Source of the DNA: JASHVB01 sp963780805
Lineage (GTDB): Bacteria; Pseudomonadota; Alphaproteobacteria; Acetobacterales; Acetobacteraceae
Length of the DNA stretch: 64,000 nucleotides
Direction of reading: 5' to 3'
Assembly: GCA_963780805.1 (NCBI GenBank)
Contig: CAWADP010000006.1
Coordinates: 62,001-126,000, forward strand
Made by a program: the position numbers and the translations under genes. The notes beneath the pieces were generated by a model, which worked only from the letters and a program-made list of their open reading frames with translations, was not told the DNA's origin and ran no database searches. Positions 18,029 to 26,121 of this stretch are shown piece by piece (the first letter of the stretch is position 1; the number at the start of each line of letters is the position of its first letter).

Positions 18029-18712
18029 CGAGGGCCGATGCGCTCTGCGTCATGCCGACGAAGGTCGGCATCTACGAGTGTGCGCCGGGCACGGCGCTGA
18101 TGGCGTCGTGACGTTGTTCCTGGAAAACCGGCTGCGGCTCAAGGTCAACCGGCAAAAGGGCGCGGTTGCCCCGGTCGGGGAACGTCAATTCCTTGGCCAC
18201 CGCCTGGGCAGAGGAGGCACGCTTGGCATCGGGCGCAGAGCCTGGCCCGCGCCAAGGATCGCCTGCGTGAGATCACCCGTCGCAACCGTGGGGACTGTCC
18301 CCTGGGGCGGATGGTCGAGCAGGCGAACCGCTTCATCACAGGCTGGGTGACATACTACCGCCACACCCGGTGCAAGGGCATGTTGCGCGACCTCGATGGG
18401 TGGCTCCGTCGCAAACTGCGCTGCGTGCGACTGAAGTACTGCAAAAGCTTCCGCACGATGGTCGACTTCCTGACCGGGCATGGCGTGACGCGCACCAACG
18501 CCTTCAAGCTGGCCGCGTCGGGAAAAGGTTGGTGGCGCCTGACTGGACAGCCACCAGGCCAAACAAGCCTTGCCTGTCGCGTGGTTCGACCCGCTCGGGT
18601 TGGTCGGGATGGCTCACGCCGCACTCAGCCTTGTCGGAAACCGCCGGGTACGAGATCCGTACGCCCAGTGGTCTGAGAGGGGGGCGCCGTGAGGCGTCTC
18701 CCTACTCGATTG
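18029..18712 (+). pseudogene. Group II intron remnant: truncated reverse transcriptase/maturase plus intron 3' end
   Basis: Only the 3' part of a bacterial group II intron survives. Pieces of the intron-encoded protein appear in several frames: LENRLRLKVNRQKGAVAPVGE and RQFLGHRLGRGG (end of the reverse-transcriptase domain), then NRFITGWVTYYRHTRCKGML and GWLRRKLRCVRLKYCKSF (maturase domain X), then SGKGWWRLTGQPP. At least two frame changes separate them, and the RT palm with YADD is missing. The tail GATCCGTACGCCCAGTGG ... CCCTACTCGATT (to ~18710) resembles the 3' end of such introns. It cannot be mobile by itself. It lies just upstream of the tRNA-Ser used by the island. Confidence 0.75.
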
Positions 18713-18822
18713 CGGTGCTGCAAGACGTGGGACGCGGACGGTGAGTCATCCATTTTGCTGTCTGGCATGGGGCGCCGGGGTTTGCCGGGCTGCGCCGGGC
18801 TGCTATTTAGCGTGCAGCGCGA

Positions 18823-18912
18823 GGAGAGATGGCCGAGCGGCTTAAGGCGCACGCTTGGAAAGCGTGTGTACGTGCAAGCGTACCGTGGGTTCGAATCCCA
18901 CTCTCTCCGCCA
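18823..18912 (+). tRNA. tRNA-Ser (anticodon GGA)
   Basis: A class II tRNA. The acceptor stem pairs GGAGAGA (18823-18829) with TCTCTCC (18902-18908), followed by discriminator G and encoded CCA. The anticodon stem-loop CACGC-TTGGAAA-GCGTG carries GGA, reading UCC/UCU serine codons. A long variable arm (TGTACGTGCAAGCGTACC) and the T-loop GGTTCGAATCC are present. The gene is intact and the integrase begins 98 bp downstream, the usual layout for an island that integrates into the 3' end of a tRNA gene and restores it. Confidence 0.97.
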
Positions 18913-19010
18913 TTTCTCATAAATCTAAAGATTTCAGCGACTTATGGGCCATAGGACCGACCGTTTTGACCAATGATTTGACCAACGTTTGTCCACGGGG
19001 TAGGGACAGC

Positions 19011-20447
19011 ATGGTTGCGCTCAACGGACCGTCAATGGTCAGGTCTCGATACCCCTATCTCATTCAGCAGCGCCGCCGCTGGTTTGTGCGGATGATAGTG
19101 CCGCCCGACGTGCGCGAGATCATCGGCCGTTCCATCATCAAGGTGCCAACCGGACACACGGACCAACATCGCGCCGCCGCGGTGGCGGCCGGGATCGTCG
19201 CCAAGCTCCAGGACCAGATCAGGTCCGCACGTGAGGCCGGGAAACGCCTGGAACAGGTGACTGCGGATCACCTTGCCGAGCGCTACCTCGCCGAACGCCA
19301 AACCGATCCGGAGAAGTCCGAGATCACCAGGATCACCGATGTCATTGACTTCGTGCTGCGGACCAATGGCGGGAAATGGCCGGAACACGCCAGCCAGGTG
19401 CCGGCGGCTGGCTACGACGTTCATGCGGCTCTCCGGCTTCTGCCTGGGGGTGAAGCAATGGCCGAGGCTGCCGACCGGATCACAGGTCATGCGACGCCGT
19501 TCCTCAGCTACCTGGAAAAATGGAAACCACACGCTGGCCTGAAGCCGCGGCCTCTGGACCAAGCCATCTCCTCGATCAAGCAGTTCGAGAAAGCGGTTGC
19601 CAAGCCGATCGAGCAGATAGGCGAGCATGACGTCCAGCGCTGGATCGAGACGCTTATCAACGCTGAAGGTGAGTCCGGCCTCAGCAGCAAGACGGTCAAC
19701 CGGAAGCTGGGCGAAATCCGCAACTACTGGACCTGGATGCAGCAGCACCGCCTGGTGCCGAAGTCACACAATCCGTTCGACGGCCACCGGGTTCGCGACC
19801 CAGCAAGCCGGCGCAAGACCAAGGACGACGAACGGCAACGGTTTCGGCCGGAAGACGTGGTTCGCTGCTGGGTGGCGGCCGAGCAGAACAACGACGAGCC
19901 GCTTGCCGCGGCGATCAAGATCGCAGCTTACAGCGGTGCTCGCATTGAAGGCGTGGCGCAGCTTCAGAAGAGTGACATCCGAGATGACCCGGATACCAAG
20001 ATCAAATTCATGCGCATGAGCGACAAGACCGCGGCCGGAGACCGCTTCGTCCCGGTGCATCCGAAAATCACCGGTTTGATCAAGCAGTTGGCGAAACAGG
20101 CGGACGAAAAGAACTATCTCATCCACAGCAAGGCCGACAACAAGTACGGGGAGCGCAGCCAGCCAATCGGTAAGCGGTTTGGTCGGCTCAAAACCGACCT
20201 GGGATTCGATCACCGTTTTGTCTTCCATAGCATACGGAAGACGGTAACGCACCTGCTGGAAACCGCAGAGTGCCCGCCGGGGATCGCAAAAGATATAGTT
20301 GGCCATGCGAAAACCGATCTGACGTTCGGAATTTACTCTGGTGAAACCCGAATGGATCACCGGCTGCGGTGGCTCAAGAAGGCCATAGTCTACCCGGCCA
20401 CGACATCGAAGACAGGCTCAAAAGGACAATCCGGCTCTGGTTCGTGA
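19011..20447 (+). CDS. int: Tyrosine-type site-specific integrase
   Basis: A 478-residue phage-type tyrosine recombinase. Residues ~1-170 form an N-terminal DUF6538-like/arm-binding part (RRRWFVRMIVPPDVREIIG), residues ~170-270 the SAM-like core-binding domain (EKAVAKPIEQIGEHDVQRWIE), and the catalytic domain follows with the Arg in AYSGARIEGVAQL, the HxxR box in FHSIRKTVTHLL, the His in VGHAKTDLT and the Tyr in FGIYSG. All catalytic residues are present, so it looks active. The ATG at 19011 has an AGGGA ribosome-binding site. It faces away from the tRNA-Ser gene and should catalyse integration of the island there. Confidence 0.92.
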   Translation: MVALNGPSMVRSRYPYLIQQRRRWFVRMIVPPDVREIIGRSIIKVPTGHTDQHRAAAVAAGIVAKLQDQIRSAREAGKRLEQVTADHLAERYLAERQTDPEKSEITRITDVIDFVLRTNGGKWPEHASQVPAAGYDVHAALRLLPGGEAMAEAADRITGHATPFLSYLEKWKPHAGLKPRPLDQAISSIKQFEKAVAKPIEQIGEHDVQRWIETLINAEGESGLSSKTVNRKLGEIRNYWTWMQQHRLVPKSHNPFDGHRVRDPASRRKTKDDERQRFRPEDVVRCWVAAEQNNDEPLAAAIKIAAYSGARIEGVAQLQKSDIRDDPDTKIKFMRMSDKTAAGDRFVPVHPKITGLIKQLAKQADEKNYLIHSKADNKYGERSQPIGKRFGRLKTDLGFDHRFVFHSIRKTVTHLLETAECPPGIAKDIVGHAKTDLTFGIYSGETRMDHRLRWLKKAIVYPATTSKTGSKGQSGSGS

Positions 20448-20716
20448 ACGATCTGCACAGCGTCGATCTTCCCAATGCCATCCTCAATATGATACCGCAC
20501 GTTGACGACTGACCCAGGCGGTATTTCGTGCATCGGCATGGAACGAGCCAGCGAATTGTACAGTGATGGCTGCCGGTGGCTGAAAAACATGGTGCCATCT
20601 GGGGCAGCAATCACATAGAAGCCTGTGTCCTCGCCGCGGTACGCGAGCGTGCGGTGCAGGGCAGCAAAGGCCACCCTAATGCGGCAAAGCTCGGAGTGAC
20701 TTCGCTCCACCGACAT
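20390..20716 (-). CDS. Hypothetical protein, tail-to-tail overlap with integrase
   Basis: A 108-residue frame overlapping the last 58 bp of the integrase gene on the opposite strand. The central part reads as protein (GFYVIAAPDGTMFFSHRQPS, SVVNVRYHIEDGIGKIDAVQIV) and resembles a small beta-barrel. I do not recognise a family. The start at 20716 is uncertain. It would follow the AlpA-like gene at 20732 closely, so the two may form a small regulatory operon convergent with the integrase. Confidence 0.45.
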   Translation of the reverse strand: MSVERSHSELCRIRVAFAALHRTLAYRGEDTGFYVIAAPDGTMFFSHRQPSLYNSLARSMPMHEIPPGSVVNVRYHIEDGIGKIDAVQIVHEPEPDCPFEPVFDVVAG

Positions 20717-20731
20717 CCTAGGACACCCGGA

Positions 20732-20977
20732 CTATCGGTGGGAGAGAGGCCGGGCGGCACTTGTGATCGGAGCATCCGCGACGTTGAACAGGCGGTCAAG
20801 GTACGCATCGAGGGAGTCCCGTAGATACACGATCCGGCCTGATGAGTGGCGGCGTGGTGGCTGTATTTCACCCGCTTCGACCTTGGCGCGCAGGCCGTTT
20901 ACAGAAATCCCGACGTACGCCGCCGCCAAGTCCTCACGCAGTCCGCGGGGCCAGCCAGGTAAGGGGCGCTCAGCCAT
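20732..20977 (-). CDS. AlpA/excisionase-like helix-turn-helix protein
   Basis: An 81-residue DNA-binding protein of the AlpA/MerR-like excisionase type. The wHTH core is AAYVGISVNGLRAKVEAGEIQPP, followed by the wing SGRIVYLRDSLDAYLDRL. Such proteins commonly act as recombination directionality factors or as activators of integrase genes. It is placed about 280 bp beyond the integrase end and points towards it. Two more proteins of this type occur at 33851 and 44876 in the same island. Confidence 0.75.
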   Translation of the reverse strand: MAERPLPGWPRGLREDLAAAYVGISVNGLRAKVEAGEIQPPRRHSSGRIVYLRDSLDAYLDRLFNVADAPITSAARPLSHR

Positions 20978-21725
20978 CTATCCGCTCGCGCTTGCTTCCG
21001 CCGAGGGCACTATCGATCTCCGATGAAGTCGCATGAGAGCTCATTGATCGGGCGACCTCGGAGACGCAGGTCGGGCCATATTCTTGGTTGTTTGGGCACA
21101 GCGTGCCGCTGTCTGGACGTATGGCTCCCCATAGCAATCTGCCAAATGGTCGGGCCACGCCGGGTGATCTGATGGCTAATCGCTTTGTCAGTCATCGGTG
21201 CTTGGTACCTTAGGAGGCGACATAGAGTTGCATCGACCACATTCAGTGATGCCTCCGCCCAAACCGCCGCGCATCATCCGGGTGTTGGGGCGCAACATAG
21301 GCCTTTTCCATCATGACGCTGACATCCGGTTGCGGTGCGGCGTAGCGGCGCGATGGCCTTGCACCACATGCAAGTGCGGAAGGCAACGCCAAATCGCATC
21401 TGAGAACTCCGAACTTGTGTTTTTGTTGGACGCCCAAAAACTTCGAGGTCGTGATATGCAAAATGCCGACATAGAACTCGGTGGCGGCTATCGGTGCACT
21501 AAGCAGGCACATGCCGCTCTGCGAACTCCACGCTAAGGGAACGCAACTATTAAGTTCAAGCGGAAGCCAAAGCGCACTGCGGCTAATCTGCCACAGATGA
21601 ACTCGGAACTGGTCCGAAATCACAATCTCTGGATTAACATGCCAGTCGCAATGCAATAGCTCATCCGGTGCGAGAGTAGCCTGGGCACACCGCTTTGGCG
21701 CTCTCTCCTGTGGAGGAACTCTAAG
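20978..21725. other. Stretch without a confident gene
   Basis: About 750 bp of lower GC content between the AlpA-like gene and the 71-residue gene. Several frames of 60-137 codons are open on both strands (for example 21249-21536 on plus with a CTTCKCG segment, and 21243-21656 on minus), but none has a good ribosome-binding site or a recognisable family. It is probably control DNA or a decayed gene. Confidence 0.4.
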
Positions 21726-21941
21726 TTGACAGAAGCAGACAGACTGAACGCCGAAATCTCAAGGCTCATATCGGAACTGTCACGGGCATTAGATAGGCGT
21801 GACGGGCGTGGCCCAATCATCTTCTTCGTCGGAAACGATGGCGTCGCGCGTAAGGCATACGATTGGGCTATGATGCTGCGGGCGCCACGGCTCGGGCCCG
21901 CACGGGGCGCGGACCGACCAGCGCCCCCTCCCAAGGGCTGA
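21726..21941 (+). CDS. Small hypothetical protein (71 aa), TTG start
   Basis: A 71-residue protein starting TTG, chosen because GTGGAGGAACTC provides a strong GGAGG ribosome-binding site about ten bases upstream. The N-terminal half is an amphipathic helix (TEADRLNAEISRLISELSRALDRRD) and a strand-like segment follows (GPIIFFVGNDGVARKAYDWAMM). The C-terminus is Pro/Ala-rich. No family recognised. It is the first gene of a short transcription unit leading to the J-domain helicase. Confidence 0.55.
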   Translation: MTEADRLNAEISRLISELSRALDRRDGRGPIIFFVGNDGVARKAYDWAMMLRAPRLGPARGADRPAPPPKG

Positions 21942-21996
21942 TTGATAACAGCGGTTCGAGGCTCCACATCCGCGGTCTAAAAGCTCTCACGCCGCG

Positions 21997-22047
21997 ATGG
22001 ACTACGAACTTCTCAATAACTTATACCCCGAACTGCACGACGAATGA
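21997..22047 (+). CDS. 16-residue leader peptide overlapping the J-domain gene
   Basis: A tiny frame encodes MDYELLNNLYPELHDE and ends in TGA overlapping the ATG of the J-domain helicase (ATGA at 22044-22047). With an ATG, acidic/Leu-rich composition and exact overlap, it could couple translation of the large gene downstream. No strong ribosome-binding site precedes it, so it may be fortuitous. Confidence 0.35.
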   Translation: MDYELLNNLYPELHDE

Positions 22048-23729
22048 CTCCATACGAAGTTCTTGGGCTGCCGCCCGACGCTGACGAGGCGGCAGTGAAA
22101 GCCGCCTATCGCAAGCTCGCTATGCAATACCATCCCGACCGCAATCCTGGTGACGCCGATGCGGCCGGCAGGATGGCGCAGATCAACGAGGCTTACGAGG
22201 CGGTCACGAAAGGTCGGGCGTGGTGTGGCGCGGCGGGCACATATGTATTCGGCATCTTTATCGTGGTGGCGATCGCCGGGGCGGGTAAAACCAAGGCCCT
22301 CGCCATGCGGCTGGCGGCCGAGACGTTCGCCAAGGTGGTTGTGGCGGCTCCCACAATTGCACTGGTCGAAGAGATCGGCGACTGGCTCACGCGGTTCCAG
22401 GCCAGCGTGCCTGTCGCGACGATCCACAGTGACCAGAGCGACCGAATGGTGGCTGAACGGGTCCGTAAATGGTTTGAGCATCAAGACGAGAAGCCCGATC
22501 CGCGCGGCGGCATTCTGTTGTGCAGCCATGCCGCCGTACTGGATATGCGGCCACCAGCCAATGCGCGCTATTTTGATCTGGTGCTGGATGAAGTGCCGGA
22601 CGTGTTCGATTTTGGAAGTCGGCAATTTGTCCGGGGGCACTGGTGGATAACCCGGTTCTTGAGGGCTGATCAATATCGGCCCGGTGTACTGCGACTGCGA
22701 CCGATTGACGTGGGTGGGCCAGCGTATGAGCGCCTGACCCATATCGCTCGCAACTGGCCGCCAGATGAACTGGATGCGGTCTTCCAGAAGCTTGCGGCAG
22801 CGATCCTCGACCCGCACAGATGGGTTCTAGTTTTAGAAGACCAGTGGCTTGATCTGGTGACGCCATACTCGCCGAGCGTCTTCGGTGGCCAGCTTGACGT
22901 GCTGACCATCCTGCATCCTGATCGCTTCAAGCAGTGGAGGTCCGTTACGCTGATGGGCGCACGCGCCGATCGGACAATGGCGCATTTGCTCTGGTCGCGG
23001 CTGTTCAATCAGCGATTTTCCCAGCACCCGCTACAACGCGGACTGCCCGCGCGACACACCAACGGCCAACGCCTGATCGTGCGCTATTTTTGGCAGGATC
23101 GAGCGACGCGGGCGATGCTCGCCAAGAACGCGAAAGGAGGCGGTACGATGCAGTCGGCGATGTGCCGGACCGTAGCCGAGCACTTCGGCAGCCGGCCATT
23201 TTTATGGACGCTACCGCGACCGCGTGATGCGGGGGGCGTAAAGGATCGATTTTGGAAAGGCGGCGGCACGGCCTTCGATCCCAAGCTGCGCCTGCCAGGA
23301 CGCAGTTTCGGCTTGAATGACTGGCGGAACTACGTGAACGTCGCGCTGCTGTCGGTCATCAATCTGTCCGGCGAGCAACTGCGACTACTGGCGTTGCTGG
23401 GTCTGAACAAGGAAGCAGTATTCGATGCGATGACCGCGACTATCCTCTACCAGGACTTGCTGCGGTCGAGCCTTCGCGTATCCGCCGACACCGGTATCGT
23501 CGAATGCGTTGTCCCGTGCCTGCCGAGCGCCAAAGCCCTGGCGGATGAGTTCGAGGGCTGCAAGGTGGAGAAGATGCCGGCTGACCTGATACCCGAGCTT
23601 GCCGGCCGTCAGCATGGTCCCGCACCTAGCGGCTCAGCCATGTCCGATGCCGAGCGGCAGCGTCGCCACCGCGCCCGCATGCGCGAAGAGCAGGAGCGAC
23701 ATCGCCAAGCCGCCAAAGAAGCCGCCTGA
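22044..23729 (+). CDS. J-domain / P-loop helicase-like fusion protein
   Basis: A 561-residue protein with an unusual architecture. Residues 1-57 are a complete DnaJ J domain (YEVLGLPPDADEAAVKAAYRKL, the HPD tripeptide at 30-32, and INEAYEAV). After a ~20-residue linker comes a P-loop ATPase resembling superfamily 2 helicases: Walker A AGAGKT (78-83), motif Ia VVVAAPTIALVEEI, and Walker B LVLDEVPDV (~180-186). The C-terminal part has LMGARADRTMAHLLW, SFGLNDWRNYVN and YQDLLRSSLR, corresponding to helicase motifs IV-VI. The very C-terminus is Arg/Glu-rich. The same core occurs, diverged, in the protein at 45594. A replicative role in the mobile element, with the J domain recruiting DnaK, is an inference. 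Confidence 0.75.
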   Translation: MTPYEVLGLPPDADEAAVKAAYRKLAMQYHPDRNPGDADAAGRMAQINEAYEAVTKGRAWCGAAGTYVFGIFIVVAIAGAGKTKALAMRLAAETFAKVVVAAPTIALVEEIGDWLTRFQASVPVATIHSDQSDRMVAERVRKWFEHQDEKPDPRGGILLCSHAAVLDMRPPANARYFDLVLDEVPDVFDFGSRQFVRGHWWITRFLRADQYRPGVLRLRPIDVGGPAYERLTHIARNWPPDELDAVFQKLAAAILDPHRWVLVLEDQWLDLVTPYSPSVFGGQLDVLTILHPDRFKQWRSVTLMGARADRTMAHLLWSRLFNQRFSQHPLQRGLPARHTNGQRLIVRYFWQDRATRAMLAKNAKGGGTMQSAMCRTVAEHFGSRPFLWTLPRPRDAGGVKDRFWKGGGTAFDPKLRLPGRSFGLNDWRNYVNVALLSVINLSGEQLRLLALLGLNKEAVFDAMTATILYQDLLRSSLRVSADTGIVECVVPCLPSAKALADEFEGCKVEKMPADLIPELAGRQHGPAPSGSAMSDAERQRRHRARMREEQERHRQAAKEAA

Positions 23730-24045
23730 CCCAGGCCGCAAGGCTGCGCCATGCGTGGGCGTGGCTCCCCGAAGATCGTTCCGGTGTCACGGGGTCTGTC
23801 TCTATAGATAGGCAGGGTCGTGACTCGGCAGTGTTTCCTGCGGTTGCCTGACAGCCGAGTCGGCTGCTCGTGCGGCTCGATCACCGCCACAGGATGTCGA
23901 CGCTCAGTTCTAGACGGCCACGAACGCAATCTGATACAGCGACGCCGAGTGATACGGTTCGGGAACCATCGTCGTGCAGAATTGGTCTTTACGGTCAGCG
24001 AAAACACTTATCATCCGTGAGCTTACAGCGGCCGAGGAGAGCGAG

Positions 24046-25185
24046 ATGCAGACTCTCCGTCATCTCCGTAATGTGGGGGAGGAATGGATCAATGTGAAAG
24101 CCGTGCTCGGTGAACGCGGCGTCAATATCGCAGCGTGGTGCCGCGACAATATGCCCATCAGCAGGCAGTGGCTTGATCGTCATGCCGAGCTTTTCAAGCA
24201 CTGGAAGCAATTCGTAGCAGCCAGGAAGTGGGCCAGGGAGATCGGATATACCTCGCGCCGCGAGTCCGGGCTGGAGTATGCCCTAGAACTGATCGCCGCC
24301 AAAGACCGTTCCACCTTGCTGTCAAAGGCAAGCCCACTTGCTCTTGGTGCCAAATCGGAATGCTCCAGCGCCGCCTTCTCGTCGGGTGATGCTCCCATCA
24401 TCTTGAACAGGACCACCAGCATGTATCATGGTGACTGCCGAGAGGTTCTCAAGCGCATCCCGGACGGAACCATTGACGTGGTGATCGCTGATCCGCCGTT
24501 CTACCTTGATGTGCCGGAGGGTGAGACGGTAATCGACCACTACATTGCGAAGAACGGGATGAAACCGAGGTTCCGCCAAGAATGGGACAAGTTCGCGGGC
24601 GCGGACGATTACCAGCAGTTCAGCGACGGACTGCTTCAGCAGCTAAACCGCGTCCTGGCCCCAACAGGATCAGCTTTCGTCTTCACGGTGCACAACAACC
24701 TGGGCCTGATCGACCTCGCCGTGCGACGGGCAGGGCTGACCGTCCTTCACCATATAGTCTGGGCAAAACGCAACCCAGCCCCCGTCTTGTCAACACGACG
24801 GCTGCAATTCAGCCATGAGACCATCATCTGGTGCGCCAAATCCTCGAACTACGTGTTCAACTATAACGCACTCAAGGCTTCCGGCTTTGTGGGTGATCGC
24901 TTCAAGACAAAGGGGAAACAGCACCGCGACATCCTTGAGGCGAGCACCTCAAACGCCGAGTCGGTTGGTCATCCCGCTCAGAAGCCCATCGCGGTCTACC
25001 GGCTGCTGCTAGACATAGCGGGCCGGCAGGGTGGAGTGCTGCTTGACCCTTTGGCGGGGTCGGGCACGGCTGCTATCGCAGCCATAGAGTTCGGTATGCG
25101 ATACATTATGATAGAGCGCGAGCCACGCTATGTTGAACTCATACAGCGAAGAGTTCTCAGAGACAAAGAAGCCAATTGTGCCTAA
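24046..25185 (+). CDS. DNA methyltransferase (N6/N4, DPPF type) with N-terminal DUF3102-like region
   Basis: A 379-residue beta-order DNA methyltransferase: motif IV DPPFYL comes first (VVIADPPFYLDVPEG, ~residue 150), and the SAM-binding motif I at the end (GGVLLDPLAGSGTAAIAAIEFG). It should methylate adenine N6 or cytosine N4. The first ~110 residues (ERGVNIAAWCRDNMPISRQW, LFKHWKQFVAARKWA) resemble DUF3102-type helical regions and may bind DNA. The ATG at 24046 is preceded by GAGGAGAG; a GTG 72 bases upstream is less likely. No restriction endonuclease is adjacent, so it is an orphan enzyme of the island. Confidence 0.88.
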   Translation: MQTLRHLRNVGEEWINVKAVLGERGVNIAAWCRDNMPISRQWLDRHAELFKHWKQFVAARKWAREIGYTSRRESGLEYALELIAAKDRSTLLSKASPLALGAKSECSSAAFSSGDAPIILNRTTSMYHGDCREVLKRIPDGTIDVVIADPPFYLDVPEGETVIDHYIAKNGMKPRFRQEWDKFAGADDYQQFSDGLLQQLNRVLAPTGSAFVFTVHNNLGLIDLAVRRAGLTVLHHIVWAKRNPAPVLSTRRLQFSHETIIWCAKSSNYVFNYNALKASGFVGDRFKTKGKQHRDILEASTSNAESVGHPAQKPIAVYRLLLDIAGRQGGVLLDPLAGSGTAAIAAIEFGMRYIMIEREPRYVELIQRRVLRDKEANCA

Positions 25186-25535
25186 TAAATTCACACTAGG
25201 CACTGAAGTTCTAGACATAAGACGAGTTTTTCCCTAGAACTATCTTTTTTAGATTTAACTCATCCTTTTTCTTGCAGTGATAGCCCGCCGCACGTATGTG
25301 AGTGCCATGGTTTCGGCGGTGCTCACCAAACAATCGTTTCTATGAACTACCCCAGCTTCCATCGACACCTGAACCCCTCCCGGTTTTATCAGCGTCGCTG
25401 AAAAAAAGCCGCAACCCTCAGATTTCGCCTTAGCGCAAAGTTGGGAATGCCAGTCAATTTGCCTATGCATCCGTGCAAAATGCACTGACTCAGTCAAAAT
25501 GCACAAGTCGCTGGGCAATAAGTAGGAGCAATAGA
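25186..25535. promoter_or_regulatory. Intergenic region with operator-like palindrome (25476-25504)
   Basis: This AT-richer 350 bp holds a probable terminator after the methyltransferase (GTTCTAG ... CTAGAAC, about 25208-25238). Further on, at 25476-25504, two direct copies of CAAAATGCAC flank an 11-bp perfect palindrome, TGACTCAGTCA, sharing its end bases. The arrangement looks like a regulator-binding site. It lies 32 bp upstream of the start of the DUF3102-like gene. No gene is called on either strand here. Confidence 0.5.
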
Positions 25536-26121
25536 ATGTCCGACCAGAGTAACCGACCCGCAGCGCAGTCTTCGGAGGACTACTCCACCGAAAAGTCGCC
25601 TGGCTACCTACCAGTTTTATTGCCAGATAAGTTCCGAAACGTGGGCATGCACCGTTCAACGACCTGCGGGAGCGCTTCGGCACCGATTTCGATGCTGTGG
25701 TCGAGTACATCCGCGAGAAACGCCGCGAAGCAGAGGACTGGCGCACGACTACCCGAGCCAAAGCGGAGTGCGGCGGCGCAATATTGCTCGGTCGACTACT
25801 GACCGAACATGGTGAAAAGGGTGATTTGTATGCCCGGATCGGCATCAGCCGCAACACGGCTGCGACCTACGTGGATGCCTATAAGTACTTCCCCTGGGCA
25901 TACGACGGTCTGCTGAAAGAGGAACAAGAAGCGCTCTCAAAGGAAGAAATTTACTCACCGACGTTGGAGCACGTAATCTGGGTCGGCAAAAAGGCAGCCG
26001 AAGCAGCCGGTGTATCCCGCCGCAAGCCAACCTACAGCGGTAGCGGGGCGGTGCTGATCATCGATCCAGTTTCCCGGACCGTCGCAGCCACCGAAATGCC
26101 GGCCGGCTTCCCTGGTGCTAA

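Noticed and set aside
21700..21716. GCTCTCTCC as a right attachment site matching the tRNA-Ser end
   Set aside because: Only 8 bp match the tRNA 3' end, far too short, and it lies inside the island near the integrase.
25255..25857. 200-codon open frame on the minus strand
   Set aside because: It is antisense to the DUF3102-like coding region, has no ribosome-binding site and an unremarkable Ser/Arg-rich composition.
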